64,000 nt of DNA from positions 2,021-66,020 of the forward strand of contig FJUW01000034.1 in NCBI GenBank assembly GCA_900074885.1, given 5' to 3'. The notes beneath the pieces are model-generated. The model saw nothing but the letters and a program-made list of their open reading frames with translations, made no database searches and was not told the origin of the DNA. Position numbers and translations under genes: made by a program. Within the stretch, counting starts at the first letter, position 1, and every line of letters starts with the position of its first letter. Positions 50,620-62,216 of this stretch are shown here, piece by piece. Origin of the DNA: Rhynchosporium graminicola (Eukaryota; Ascomycota; Leotiomycetes; Helotiales; Ploettnerulaceae).

Positions 50620-51758
50620 TCAGACGTGATAACTTGTCGTCTCTCTTCTGAGCCTAAAGTCGGGAGTTGCGCACAGAAACTTATCCATCTCGCGCTCAGA
50701 GATTGGATCTATCTCGGTTTCCATGTCGGATTGAGCATCGCCCGTCCCTTCTTTCTCAATTTTCTCTTCGTCATCGTCTTCCTCGCTTTGGCCAGTCGCA
50801 CTGTCCTCCGAGTCCGAGGACTGAGGTTCAATGCCAAACTCTATGAAGTCACATATATCTTTGCTATCAACGCTCATAGCTGGAGGCTCGTCCCGAACTA
50901 TTGCCTTAGCAGTTGCCATTGCGAACTCGAGGAGCATCTCAGAGGGGAAATTTTGGGCGTGTTTTCGAAATACTGCTGAGTCGAGACAGAACAAGGCGTA
51001 ATCTACTGCGAGCTTCCTCAAAGGGCTACCAGCAGCAGTATTCTCGTATACGAACGGTATCCACAGAGTACTAGCTAGCCTGGCAGTTCTTTGAAATTTC
51101 TGCAGTATGTCGACAATCTCGTTTTGAAGACCAGGAACCAACAATCGATCAGCAAGGACCCAAAGTTGAGCTAAGTGAAGATCTTGCTCTTCAAGACGCC
51201 GGTGAGCCTCAAACATGTCGACATCGTCTGCGTCATCAATATCATATACTTTGAGCGGTCTAGTATAGAACCACTGCACAAGCATTCGAAATACATCTGG
51301 ATCGACGTCTTTGAGTTGGTAGGTTTGACTCAGGCCCTCAAGGAAGGTACCGTTGAATGCGGCCTCGAGAACAGGAGAATAGGCGCATACGTTCTCTGTC
51401 AGAGACTGTCAGTCTTATGCGAACTTTTGCTTACAGAAGAGCTATGACGTTGACTTTATTTAAGACGTGGTATACCTTTATGAACCTTGAACTCTTTGCC
51501 CTCCTCGCCAATATAGAAAGTTACAATTGCTCCTGGTGTGCTACAAATATTGTCAGGTATGGTGGATCACTTGCTGGGAACTACTCACGAGAAGTCCGGA
51601 CCGTTGTCTTTCCCAATTGGTCTCTTTTGCGCAGGACCTTCTTTGGATCCAGTGTTGGAAGCTTTCGAAGACTTGCACCTTGATTTCTTTTTTCGAGCCA
51701 ATCTTTCTGCTTTAAGTTTCGATTGTAAATTCCAGGCAGGATGAAACATTCCACCCAT
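50620..51758 (-). CDS. BTB/POZ-domain protein 1 (336 aa, three exons)
   Basis: CDS is complement(join(50620..51395, 51476..51540, 51589..51758)). Introns are 80 nt (GTATAC...CTGACAG) and 48 nt (GTGAGT...TTTGTAG, branch CTGAC). Start is the first ATG, at 51758; M4 is an alternative. The basic N-terminus (residues 1-57) precedes a BTB core at about 60-120: TFYIGEEGKEFKVHKENVC, then AYSPVLEAAFNGTF and DVDPDVFRMLVQWFY. A helical C-terminal part follows (DLHLAQLWVLADRLLVPGLQ). Residues about 270-308 are strongly acidic (SEEDDDEEKIEKE). Such short fungal BTB proteins are probable adaptors, some for cullin-3 ligases; no substrate can be inferred. A paralogue lies head to head at 52851, with introns at the same two positions and phases. 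Confidence 0.88.
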
Positions 51759-52850
51759 GATTGCGCACGACTGGGAAGTAAGTAGAGATGTGTGTTTTAT
51801 CCAAGGTTGGCGGGTCTTCGTGTGAGCTGGAACTAGGTTGGGCGTCGTAGGATTGTATGTAATAGAAGAAAAATACTGGTGAACGATATATTCATTGTGA
51901 CAAGTATAGACCTAGCTAGCTGGAAGAACTTTAACTACTCTTCAAATAAATACTATGGAACTAGTCAGCATTGGTGAGCTACCGAGCGGCATTTAGCCAT
52001 GTTCAGTCTAGGATGTTGGGCGAGCAGCTAGTATACCAAATTCACCAATCCATTGAGCGAGAGTTAGCGAACTTTTTTCAGAAAATAGGCACTTTAGCAA
52101 TAAGTAAAGTGGCAGGATCAGGCAAATGGTTAATAAAATACCGACTATCAATCCAGCTAGTGTTGTAATATGGATGCTGACTTCATCACGCAAATCTTAC
52201 CAAGGGATGAAGTCCTGTACGGCTATGTGATTCTCAAAGCGTCTGTAGGAATTCTAGAACATCATGGCTTCAAGAATGCTAAGTTCAAGTGGTACTGTGA
52301 CATAAAAATTCCATCCTCACATAATTCTTATGATAGCTTAGTGGATTTGGTGCGCAATGGAATTCCCACTTCACCGGGGTTATTCAACCAACGACCAAAT
52401 AGCCCGGCCTTGAATGTGAACCATCAGCGAATGATATTTATAATCGCCCACTTGAGACTCATACGTAGCATCTTGAATCCCACCCAGTAGTGGTACGACT
52501 ACAATGGCCGAATCGTGGGGCTTGCAGTTTAGCCCATTTGAGCGGATGTGTCAGATGTACGTGAAGTGCTAGACAATCCAAATGAGGAATGGTAACCGAG
52601 AAAACAACAGAGGTGGGACCAGGTAATCCGACGATGGCTCTAGCGTATCACTAGCTGGACACACAATTTGATACTTGATTCCAAAGTAAAGCATTCTTCT
52701 CCTTTTCATATCCTGAAATTCATGACTTTCGTCCTCTTATTTCAAATTCAAGTTTTCAACTATAGACGAGTCCCTACAAGACGCCCCTGTCTTGCATTTC
52801 CTCTCCATTTAGCCCAACCTCAAACTTGGCATATACTCTCTACTTTCACC
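51759..52850. other. Divergent intergenic region between the two BTB genes
   Basis: This 1.1-kb stretch must hold both promoters. A 106-codon open frame (52170-52490, plus) shows no recognisable domain and is not annotated as a gene. No conserved repeats or RNA genes were seen. Confidence 0.5.
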
Positions 52851-53974
52851 ATGTCTCCCCAAGAAGCGGCTAGCACTTCCTCCGAGAATCTGAACCCTAA
52901 TAAGAGAAAGGGGCGTTATATAAAGCTTTATCAAAATCCAAAAAGAAGGCTGAGGACCATAGCAGGTCCAGCCCCCGAGCCAGAGTTCTCGTAAGTTCTG
53001 GTAGCCTCCGATGAAAGACAATGATGAAATACTTACAAATATCAGGAAGCCTACTGAGTTAGTCACATTCAGAGTTGGTCGCGGGAATGATCGAGAAAAC
53101 TTCTCTGTCCATAAAGGTAAGCATCTCTACTGCTATCCTCGACGGCGTGAAAAAAATTAGAAACTGATCAAAACTAGAATTTGCTTGCCAGGGTTCTCCT
53201 GTACTCAAAGCTGCTTTTAACAGTTCATTTATAGAAGGAATCACCCAGACATACGAGCTTGACGATGTTCGGCCGGCTGTTTTTCGAATGTGTGTTACCT
53301 GGATCTACAGGCAAAAAGTGAATATTCATAGTCGCTTAGCTGACGAAAATTGTCGATTGGCCGATGAGCCGCACGCATTTGACGAGGCCGAATTGGGGGA
53401 AATGATCTTCGATTTAGACAGGGATAGCATCTTAGCAGGAGTTGTCACGGATGAAATTATGACGATGGGGAAGTATGATTTAATGGGGGATGGTCCCCTT
53501 GCAGAAGCTGCCAGGGCGATGAGATTACATCCCAAGGGTAGAATCATGGGAAAGGGAGCCGAGCGAATCGAGAACACTCAGGCTGAGGCGGAATATATCG
53601 ATGATGATGGGTATGATGAGGCGGGCTTCGTCAAGCCGGACGCTGCAGAGGCCGAACAGGATTTGAACCTCATTCAACTATGGCTCCTGGCCGACAGACT
53701 TCTGATGCCTGACCTACAAAAAGAGGTCATTCGAAAGCTGAGAATGATGGGCGAGGACTATTGGAGCACGCATTGGATCAATCATATGTGGGAGAATACT
53801 CTTCCTGAGTCTCCTTTGCGGGAATTTGCCGTTGATTTGTGTTTGCAAAGCATGCCACGTCGTTATATTGGTATGCACCCGGAACAATTTCCGAAAGAGC
53901 TGCTGGTGGAAATGCTGATGTATGAATCTAAAAAATTCTTTCGAATGTATGGCGTTGACATTGCACCAGTTTGA
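52851..53974 (+). CDS. BTB/POZ-domain protein 2 (335 aa, three exons)
   Basis: CDS is join(52851..52990, 53046..53116, 53178..53974). Introns are 55 nt (GTAAGT...TATCAG) and 61 nt (GTAAGC...AACTAG). The start follows CACC at 52847-52850, a good fungal start context. The BTB core is at about residues 48-115: ELVTFRVGRGNDRENFSVHK, then SPVLKAAFNSSFIEG and DDVRPAVFRMCVTWIYR. The C-terminal part (DLNLIQLWLLADRLLMPDLQ, SPLREFAVDLCLQ) matches BTB protein 1. The two proteins have intron positions and phases in common and differ by one residue in length. The main difference is an acidic insert of roughly 110 residues between BTB core and helical part, with the acidic tail of protein 1 missing. Probable adaptor; partner unknown. 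Confidence 0.9.
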
Positions 53975-55091
53975 GTACTGGGGTAGGGGTTTAAAGAGCC
54001 AGGCTGGTCTCAGATGGGCAAGAAGAAAATGAACTTCGACGAGGATTTTTGGGAAGTGTAACACTGGCTCACCTAAATCAAAGCAAACTTTTGTATTGAA
54101 GACCGCTAAGTGAACGTCCCGATTTACACATGCCGTATATAACATTTTCCTCCGTATCTGAGTCTTTGAGCTCTTGCTCCGAACTTCGCGATTGGTGAAA
54201 TGATCCAGCTCAGCTTGACATTCAGATTCCTCACATGAGTCAAAGTTTACGAAGTACAGTCCCTCACAGCTCAGAATCTCCTTCGCAGTCTCTCCTTCGA
54301 TTGCGCTTACTTCCGAAAGTCTACGCACTATCCGAAAGGCTCCTAGTAAGTATCCCGAAGCGCTACAGAATATTTACCTGGTCAACATCCTTGTCGGCTC
54401 ATTTCAGCCCTTGTGGGCTCGGATGGGTTGCATGAGTATGAAAGTCATGGAACAGTATCTATTCATCCACAGAAGAACAAGGTTTTGGCGAGGCTGGCCA
54501 GCAACCAGAACAGTCAGTAGTCGGGGTGTGTCAAAATACTAGCATGTCAGGGAAATGTGAGTGCAATATTTAAACTAAGGAGGGAACCTTCTTTCTATAA
54601 TTCGTTGGCAAAAGCACGCGATAAGCTTCAAAATGACAGGGTGTAGAGTAAGAAAAGAACAGATGGAGGAAAAGAGCGGAACGGTGAACTCGAGGCCGAT
54701 TGTCCTTCATCGAACTTGGGCAAAGGAGTTAGTATCGAGCGGCAACGAGCAGTTGGTTCTAGGATCAGGTGCCTAATGAAAGTCACACAGATCTAGATAT
54801 GTAAGCCGGGTCAAACAGTCGCGAAAGCTGCATCCGTGTTGAGGTAACAAGGGTTTTATTTAACATATGAATTCTCAAAATTGATCTAGCAGCAATTTCC
54901 AACGCAGGCCTATGTCATAAAATTCTACGGTATCATAACTCTGAGTCCTATTCCTGAACCGGAGACATTGATTGTCTCATCTTCTCAGAATATCAAAGAG
55001 AAAGCGAATAGTTGGGTATCATACAATGATAGGGTCAAATTTCCTGATTGAGCCTAAATGGGGATCGATTCTTCTGGTTATCTGTTTCCAA
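53975..55091. other. Convergent intergenic region
   Basis: This is the 3' flank of BTB gene 2 and of the karyopherin gene, which converge here. Frames such as 53714-54328 (minus) overlap the BTB gene in antisense and have no domain. No repeat or RNA gene was recognised. Confidence 0.5.
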
Positions 55092-58000
55092 TCAAGACGC
55101 ATATGCGAAGTTAGATCCCCTACACAACAACCAAAATTCTCGCACAACCTGATTCGTGCCTTTTGCCCCTCGGAGACTATACACTATCAGTAAATACAAC
55201 TCGCATTTGTACTTACTCCCCCATGTCCATGGGATACAAGGAACCAAATCCAACGACAAGCAAAAAAGGGAGCTTACTTCATAATCTTCGCCAAAAACAC
55301 CTTCTTCTCACCCGTCGTAACCTTTTCACTCGGGAAACTCGCATCAAAAAGCGCAGCCTCGAACCAAGCTTTCGCATGCATCTGTCTAACAACGAGCTTC
55401 TTGATCGGATCAGATAGTTTCTCAAGTTCGCTGCGAGCGGCCTGGCCGCTGATGTTGTAGATTAGGGCTTGGGCAAGATGGGGACCGAGATGAGAGACGG
55501 CGTTTTCAATTTGAGATTGGAGAGGAGATGATTGGGTGGGGAGGGTGATAAATGTGGCCTGAGGATGGGTATTAGATAAGCAATTTTGAGGGAAGGGGTA
55601 CGGGGAGTAACATACCCAAAAGTCGGCTGCGGATGCTTTTGGAAGAGGCTCGGTGCCGGCTAGGGCTTTGAGGGCAAACATGAACATGAACTCTAGGGAG
55701 GAAGGAGGTGGATGGCCGATAACGACTCCTGGGAACTTGGATAGAAGCCGCTGTAGGAATTCTATACCAGCTTGTGCAATTTCTGGATCATTGCCAGGAT
55801 CTGAGCAAGTCAGTGGACGAACATGGTAAAGGTGAAGGAATGACTTACCTCTAAGGCTCTGCAAGATTTGTGAGACCCATTTAAGTAAGCCATCAAGAAT
55901 CTCCGTGGTATCGGGAGACATTTCCTGGGTTGTAATGAGGAAAGCGGCAGTGTTGATCACACGTCCTAGCCGAGGTGTTTGAGAATTCGCTTTCATCATG
56001 AACTGAGCTGCCATCCTTGAAGGTAGGACGAATGGCCCTGGATCTTCCTCCCTGAAGCCATGACGTAAAATTACGCAAATCTCTTCCACGATCTCTCCTC
56101 GGTGGCCTAAAATATCAAATATGCGGTCCATCATCATCAAAATCTTCTGTTGGACGTGACTGCCTTCACCAGTAGTCCAGAATGGGGATGCTGGCTCTGG
56201 ACTCTTCTCGAGGTCTACAGGCTTGTCTTCGGGTACCTGAATGCCTTTTGACATTCCAGAAAGACATTTCATCGATGTGAGGCCTAAATCTAGTGAGGTC
56301 ATGTCGCCGCCAATAATTGTATTGGCGAGTTGCAGGCACTTCTCGACGTCTGACTGTACGTACTCTAGCAGTTGCTGCAAAGGTGCAAGCTTAGCCTCTT
56401 CACTATCGAGCCCTTGAATGATGGATGCCACTCCTTCCATCAATGACTCTTTAACAGTTGCATCTAGCGAATAATTCGACGCAATATTGCTATAATGCTG
56501 GAGAAATGCGCCGAGCTCAGGGAGAAGAATTGCCCTGCAGTCTGAACAAAGCTTCATAATTGATCTTGAAGCTGTTTTCGCCAATGAGCTCGAACTCGTT
56601 GCTGCGAATACGATGTTGAGTACTGCGGGCAAATTTGTAGGATGATGCTTGAAATAATCTGGATACGCAATGACAAGATCCAGGAAGCTTTTCATTGTAC
56701 GAGTAGGAACTTCATGCGAGGGATCAGCGATCAGAGCGAGAAGAGAGGGAGTGAAGACCTTGTCGAGATAGTCATCCCTGTCTGGTGTATTGTAGACGCA
56801 GTCGGCAAACCAAATCAGACAGAACATCGTTACCTCTAGTTCTGCCCAGTTTCTGGTGCCGCTCGAGTTTTGGAGCAGGTCGATGAAGATTTGCAGTAGA
56901 GGAATGCCAGTGGTGAGGTAGAACTGCTGTAGCAAGTCGGAAAAGTCTCTTCGCGCATCCTTGAATCCCGTTCGCTCCACAGAGTCCCAAGAATTGTACT
57001 CCTCGACCGGGGGAAATTGGCTTTTGATCCAACACTTCTCAATCACTTGTTTGACATGTTCTTGAGCAGCATAGAACCACGCAGGCTTATCTCCCTCATC
57101 GTCGCTGCTGTAAAGATCGTCGACCATAGTCTCGACGAATGTATTCCAGAACTCTAGAGCGGGAACATAAATTTTGTCTTCATTAACAGCATAGCCCTCT
57201 GCGCCAAGGAGAGAGCAGAGTGCAGATAGGTACTGATGTGATTGAGGATCAGTTGCGCATTTCCTAGCAAGATCCTGAACTGTAGCATCACCAAATGCAA
57301 TCATGAACATACCAAACTGGATAGATTCGAAGTCAAAATCTCCTTGAACTAGTCGTTGATATCTTTCTTGGGCCCATGGGCTGTTGAATAGAGATTGGAG
57401 GATGGTGAAATCTTCCTTACGAAAGAATTTAGAGTAGTTTGTCAGAGTATCAGAGAGCAGTTCAATCGTAATTTCGTAAAGGTCGTCTTGTCCGAGGCAC
57501 ATGATGGTAGGTTGTGTAAGTAACTGGAGCGTATCGAGCATCATTCCATCATCAATAAAAGCACGGTGCGAATAAGAGATCCAAGACTAAGAGAAGTGTC
57601 AACAACGAGTTCAGATTGCCCTTGCGAATATTGGATGTACATCCCGGAATTTCAACGCACCTGAAAGCATCTCATAGCTTCTTGGCGTATCTTCATCTCA
57701 GCAGGTTCATCCGTTATGTACTTCGACATAAATGGGACAATATCATCAACATTCGGTACCACTCTGAGGTGAAACTTGTGCCTAGCTGTTGTCAGCTTCG
57801 CTGTAATGAGAATTGGTGGGCCTCACTCAACTGTTTCATAGAGTTTGAATCCGTCTTTCCGACTTCTTCGACAAGTGAAGCAGCGAACCAGAACAAAGCC
57901 ACGGCTTTCGACATAGAGTTTTCTGCTTTGGTAGTTGAGATAGCATCAACCAGAGCTTGCGTATCTTGTGAACTTCCCAAGGCTGCATATGGAAGTGCCT

Positions 58001-58623
58001 CGTTTGCATATAGGCAGAGCATCATATGCTTTATACATCTCTCCCACAATGAGGAGAATTGCAAGAAATACGCGACCAGGGTTGAGCATAATTTCCGGAC
58101 AACAAGAGCGGTCTCGGAGCCATTTACGCAGCGTATCAGCCAGCTAACCAGAGTTTGGAGTAGAGCCTGTGCATCTTCTTCACCCAGTGATTTTCTAAGA
58201 GCAGTCAGTCTTATCCAGCCAACGACCAGGTGTAACACCTACGCATCAGTGTTGAGCTTGACAGTAAAAGTCAAAGCTGCAAAGAACCTCACTTGCTCGT
58301 CCTCGTGACCAAGGAGACTAGTCGCCAGCTGCCAGCCTTCGGGAGAGCGCTGGAGTCTCTGAAGAGTCTCCTGGACGACGGTTACCTTTTCTGGAGCTCC
58401 CGGACTGTACAGTTGAGTAATGAGCTGCAAATATATTAGCAAATAGCTGGAAATCTCATGCCCTTCAAACCACGCCCCCTACACAGTGGCCCTTCAAATC
58501 AACACGGCACTGTCAATATAGCGGTTTTGGTCAGGGAACGGACTGCAGAACAGTTCCTGAGGACTTATAATGACATACCGCTTCCACCTCTGCAAGGGAG
58601 GTGGGTAATTCCCCATTTTCCAT
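55092..58623 (-). CDS. Karyopherin-beta, importin-13/Kap122 type (1,002 aa, eight exons)
   Basis: CDS is complement(join(55092..55176, 55278..55558, 55616..55800, 55849..57586, 57661..57785, 57827..58194, 58243..58424, 58579..58623)). Exon phases agree throughout. Introns in transcript order are 154, 48, 41, 74, 48, 57 and 101 nt. The N-terminus (MENGELPTSLAEVEA, then LITQLYSPG and LQRLQRSPEGWQLATSLLG) and the segment VRFFAALTFTVKL form the importin-beta N-terminal domain. An exportin-1-like region follows (RKLCSTLVAYFLQF), then HEAT repeats. The last exon adds LRGAKGTNQVVREFW. Karyopherins of this kind carry cargo through nuclear pores under Ran control; cargo cannot be read from sequence. 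Two introns (55801-55848, 55559-55615) are multiples of three without stops, so an ORF-only call would wrongly include them and miss the last exon. Confidence 0.92.
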
Positions 58624-59364
58624 TTTGCGTGCAATTTGTTTGTTTGGTGTCGGGCTGCAAACGAAAGGAAACGAAACGAAATATTGATCCAACTTGGGTA
58701 GAGAGAATGAACAATATGGGGGGAATCCTTTACAGGCTACATGAAACAAACGGGATCTTCATCATCCGCTGCCTGTAGAACTTCGAAGTTCATGGAACAT
58801 GTTACTTTTATTCTGTATCTCGCGATTAACGGACTCTGGAAATCGTAGGTAGAAAACATCTGTGTAAGGCAACAAGACTTGATGCCTCGATTATTGGGCC
58901 CACAAAATGCTCCGCGCTCAGCCTTATCGGGCTCGGGCCCAGCTCATGAACTAACAAGTTCCGTGTTGTCTTGTGTGCCTCTCACAGCCGGGCTGCGCTT
59001 CATTCTTTGAATATTGCAGTGCTTTGAGCGAGATCGTCCGATAGAATTTGGCACTACATGTTTACAGCGTTATGCTCACCAACAACAACAACACCATAGC
59101 CATCGAAAAGTCTACCATCTAATCCTCCACCTTTGCAGCAAGTCTTATGTTGCGGGGCCTTTCCTAGATGGACCAATGCGACACGTTCGAGCTCTTTCAA
59201 AGGCATTGATAAGAACACAATCCTCCGTTCTCACTGAATATCGCTGCCAGAGCGTCCTCATTTGTATTCGATACCATTCAGTCCTTGCTAGCACGAAAAC
59301 CTTCACCAGCGGAACGAGTTATAAGTCCATACATCTGGGAAAGTTCGTCAAGCCTAGAATCGAA
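58624..59364. promoter_or_regulatory. Divergent promoter region between karyopherin and aminopeptidase genes
   Basis: About 740 bp (550 bp if the longer aminopeptidase form starting at 59176 is made) separate the two divergent starts. The region includes a CAACAACAACAACACC stretch near 59,082 and GC-rich inverted patches near 58,920-58,945 (GGGCTCGGGCCCAGC). No TATA box stands out. Frame 59176-59364 is open and could encode an N-terminal extension. Confidence 0.5.
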
Positions 59365-61326
59365 ATGGAGAAGGTTATTACAACAGGGCGCTTGGCCCGG
59401 CTGAGGAATCTCATGAAGGAGCACAAGGTGGACATCTACAGTATGTGAGTGATAAAGGTCTAAATGCTCAACAATCACTCATACAGCTCCAAGTTGTGCC
59501 ATCTGAAGACAGTCATTCCTCAGAGTATATTGCGCCATGTGATGCAAGGAGGGAATACATTTCGGGTTTTACAGGATCGGCAGGATGTGCGGTAATCACC
59601 CACGAGAAAGCCGCACTGGCTACAGACGGACGCTATTTCAATCAAGCCTCGAAGCAACTCGATAAAAACTGGCTGCTTCTCAAGCAAGGCCTCCAAGACG
59701 TTCCAACTTGGCAAGAATGGTCTGCAGAGCAATCCGAGGGCGGAAAAGTAGTGGGGGTTGACCCTAGAGCTATCTCTGCCCCTGAAGCTCGGAAACTATC
59801 GGAGAAGATCAGGAAGCGTGGTGGGCAGGATCTAATGGCCATTGAAGAGAATCTAGTAGACCTAATATGGGGAAGCGATCGTCCTGCTGTACCTACGGAA
59901 CCCGTCAAGCTTCTTGCTCAACACTTTGCTGGAAAGGACGTCAGGACGAAGCTTGAGGAGCTGCGTAAAGAATTGGACAAAAAGAAGAGCTCTGGCTTCA
60001 TAGTATCTATGCTGGATGAGGTCGCGTGGCTCTTCAACCTACGAGGGAACGATATCCCATACAATCCAGTCTTCTTCTCGTACGCAGCCGTCACACCAAC
60101 TTCGGCTACTCTGTTCGTCAACTCTTCCAAGTTGAGCAGCGAATGCCAGGCATATCTTACGGAAAATGGGGTCTCGGTCCGGCCATACGAGAAGATCTTT
60201 GATGATAGTCAAATGTTAGGCGAATCAATACCTACCCCTGCGGCAGAAGGTCAAGCAGAGGCCAAGATCAAGAAGTTCCTAGTATCAACCAAAACCTCTT
60301 GGGCCTTGAAACGAGCATTAGGAGGGGATGCCAAGGTCGAGGAGATCAGAAGCCCTATCGGAGATTCTAAGGCCGTGAAGAACGAGACAGAATTGGCGGG
60401 TATGCGAGCTTGCCATATCCGAGACGGTGCAGCATTAATCGAGTACTTCGCTTGGCTGGAATATCGACTTACTGTTGAAAAGACCCCGATCGACGAGGTT
60501 GAGGCTGCCGACAAGCTAGAGGAGCTTCGTTCGAAAAAGAAGCACTTTGTTGGATTATCTTTTGACACTATTTCGTCTACTGGAGCGAATGCTGCTGTGA
60601 TTCACTATTCGCCTGAACGTGGAAATTGCTCAACCATCGATCCTGAAGCTGTTTACCTCTGCGATTCTGGCGCTCAATACCTTGATGGCACTACGGATAC
60701 TACCCGCACGCTTCATTTCGGCGAGCCAACGGAAATGGAGAGGAAAGCTTATACTCTGGTGCTGAAAGGCAACATTGCTCTGGATGTGGCTATCTTCCCG
60801 AAAGGCACCACGGGCTTTGCTCTTGATACTTTAGCGAGGCAATACTTGTGGGTAAGTACTTTCGATCATCCTAAATTGAATTGTTCTGACAACTCAACAG
60901 GAAGAAGGACTAGACTACCGCCACGGTACAGGCCACGGCGTCGGGTCCTACCTCAACGTACACGAAGGCCCTATAGGAATCGGCACCCGAATTCAATACT
61001 CTGAAGTGCCACTCGCGTCCGGCAACGTAATCTCCAACGAGCCCGGCTACTACGAAGACGGCACCTTCGGGATCCGCATCGAGAATATCGTCATGGTCAA
61101 AGAAGCCGAGACCAAGCACAGGTTTGGAGACAAGCCATATTTGGGATTTGAGCATGTCACAATGGTGCCGTATTGTAGAAAGTTGATTGATGAAAGTTTG
61201 CTGACGAGGAGGGAGAAGCACTGGCTGAATGAGTATCATTCTGATATCCATGCGAAGACACAGGCATTTTTCGAGGAGGGAAGTTTGGCTATCAAGTGGT
61301 TGGAGAGGGAAACTCAGCCTATATAG
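59365..61326 (+). CDS. ampp: Xaa-Pro aminopeptidase P (M24B metallopeptidase), 619 aa, three exons
   Basis: CDS is join(59365..59440, 59494..60851, 60901..61326). Introns are 53 nt (GTATGT...CTCCAAG) and 49 nt (GTAAGT...CAACAG). It removes an N-terminal residue that precedes proline. Exon joining gives [19 protein letters not shown] and [18 protein letters not shown], both typical of the family. The likely metal ligands are D416 and D427 ([17 protein letters not shown]), H490, E525 (NEPGYYE) and E539; H499 matches the substrate-binding histidine. The N-terminal domains have the creatinase fold of the three-domain form. The chosen start (MEKV) matches cytosolic homologues. An in-frame ATG at 59176 would add 63 residues, basic and poor in acids, resembling a mitochondrial presequence. 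The 3' end converges with the FUN14 gene 194 bp away. Confidence 0.95.
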
Positions 61327-61520
61327 TATAGACGTATACTCTACAGAGATGCAGGATGGTACTTGTCGGTATGCCACGACAAGTAGGGAGGGAGCGAGCT
61401 GATTGGGTGTCCATCCGTGGTATTGGTATCTAACTTGCACGACTGGCGTCTACATCTCAGTGCTCTCTCTTTCCTCCTAGTAACACAATATAATAACAAT
61501 ACAATAAGACTGGCACGAAA

Positions 61521-62216
61521 TTAGAATCGCATGAAAGCCGCTAAAGCAAACGTGGTTCCGAACGAGATCTTGAATGCCACGTTGTCTTGCACGGCAGAGC
61601 GTAGATCGATACTCGTGACGTATTTCTGGAGGCGATTGTAGGGGATAATGTTGATTCCGTGATTTGATGCGTACTGCCCTGATCAGTTTTTCGAATTTGA
61701 ACCTCTGGGAAAAGGTTGGACTGGATGGGTACGGAATGAAGAGGAAAAGGATAAGCTCGACATACTTGTATACCAACGACCATCAAGCCTATTATCAACG
61801 CCAGACTCTTTGAGAACGTACTAACTGCCAACCCAGCACAAAGTCCTGAACAAAATCATTAATACCAGCACTTCTTTGAAATCCCCTCCTTCTCAATATC
61901 TCTATCCCACGCTTGTGATCCCCTCTTTCCCCCTCTCGAAAGCGCCAAAATCTCTTCCTCTTAATGCTTAATTGGAAAACTCACCAATGATACTCCCACT
62001 ACTAATCTGCCTCACCGCGCTCTCATTCAACTTTCCCTGCTTGACAATCGGCACCCTCGCATTCTGCACGTACGAATCCCTGGACAGCAAACCAGAAGAA
62101 GCGGAATCCAAACGCGTTGGTCGCTGGAAGAGGGTTTGGTGTGTGAGGAATGAGAATCCGAGGCCGAGACCGAGGGTTTGAGGACGCAGGCGAGGCCGGA
62201 GGAGGAGGGTTGCCAT
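61521..62216 (-). CDS. FUN14-family mitochondrial membrane protein (154 aa, three exons)
   Basis: CDS is complement(join(61521..61673, 61766..61845, 61985..62216)). Introns are 139 nt (GTGAGT...GTTCAG) and 92 nt (GTATGT...GGGCAG). The first about 40 residues are rich in R, L, S and T with almost no acids (MATLLLRPRLRPQTLGLGLG), as in a mitochondrial targeting peptide. Residues about 72-154 are the FUN14 domain: SSGSIIGLCAGLAVSTFSKS, then LALIIGLMVVGIQ, a linker NHGINIIPYNRLQKYV, and a closing membrane segment FGTTFALAAFMRF. Known members sit in the outer mitochondrial membrane; in animals FUNDC1 is a mitophagy receptor, and the role in fungi is less clear. No LC3-interacting motif was noticed near the N-terminus. 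Neither long frame in the region is complete without splicing. Confidence 0.9.

Noticed and set aside
50566..50979. 137-codon frame on the plus strand
   Set aside because: Antisense to the third exon of BTB gene 1, whose frame has clear domain similarity and consistent splicing.
52170..52490. 106-codon frame between the BTB genes
   Set aside because: No recognised motif and no splice sites that extend it. It lies in the shared upstream region. It would need transcript evidence to be kept.
53714..54328. 204-codon minus-strand frame overlapping the end of BTB gene 2
   Set aside because: Antisense to confirmed coding sequence over much of its length; no domain.
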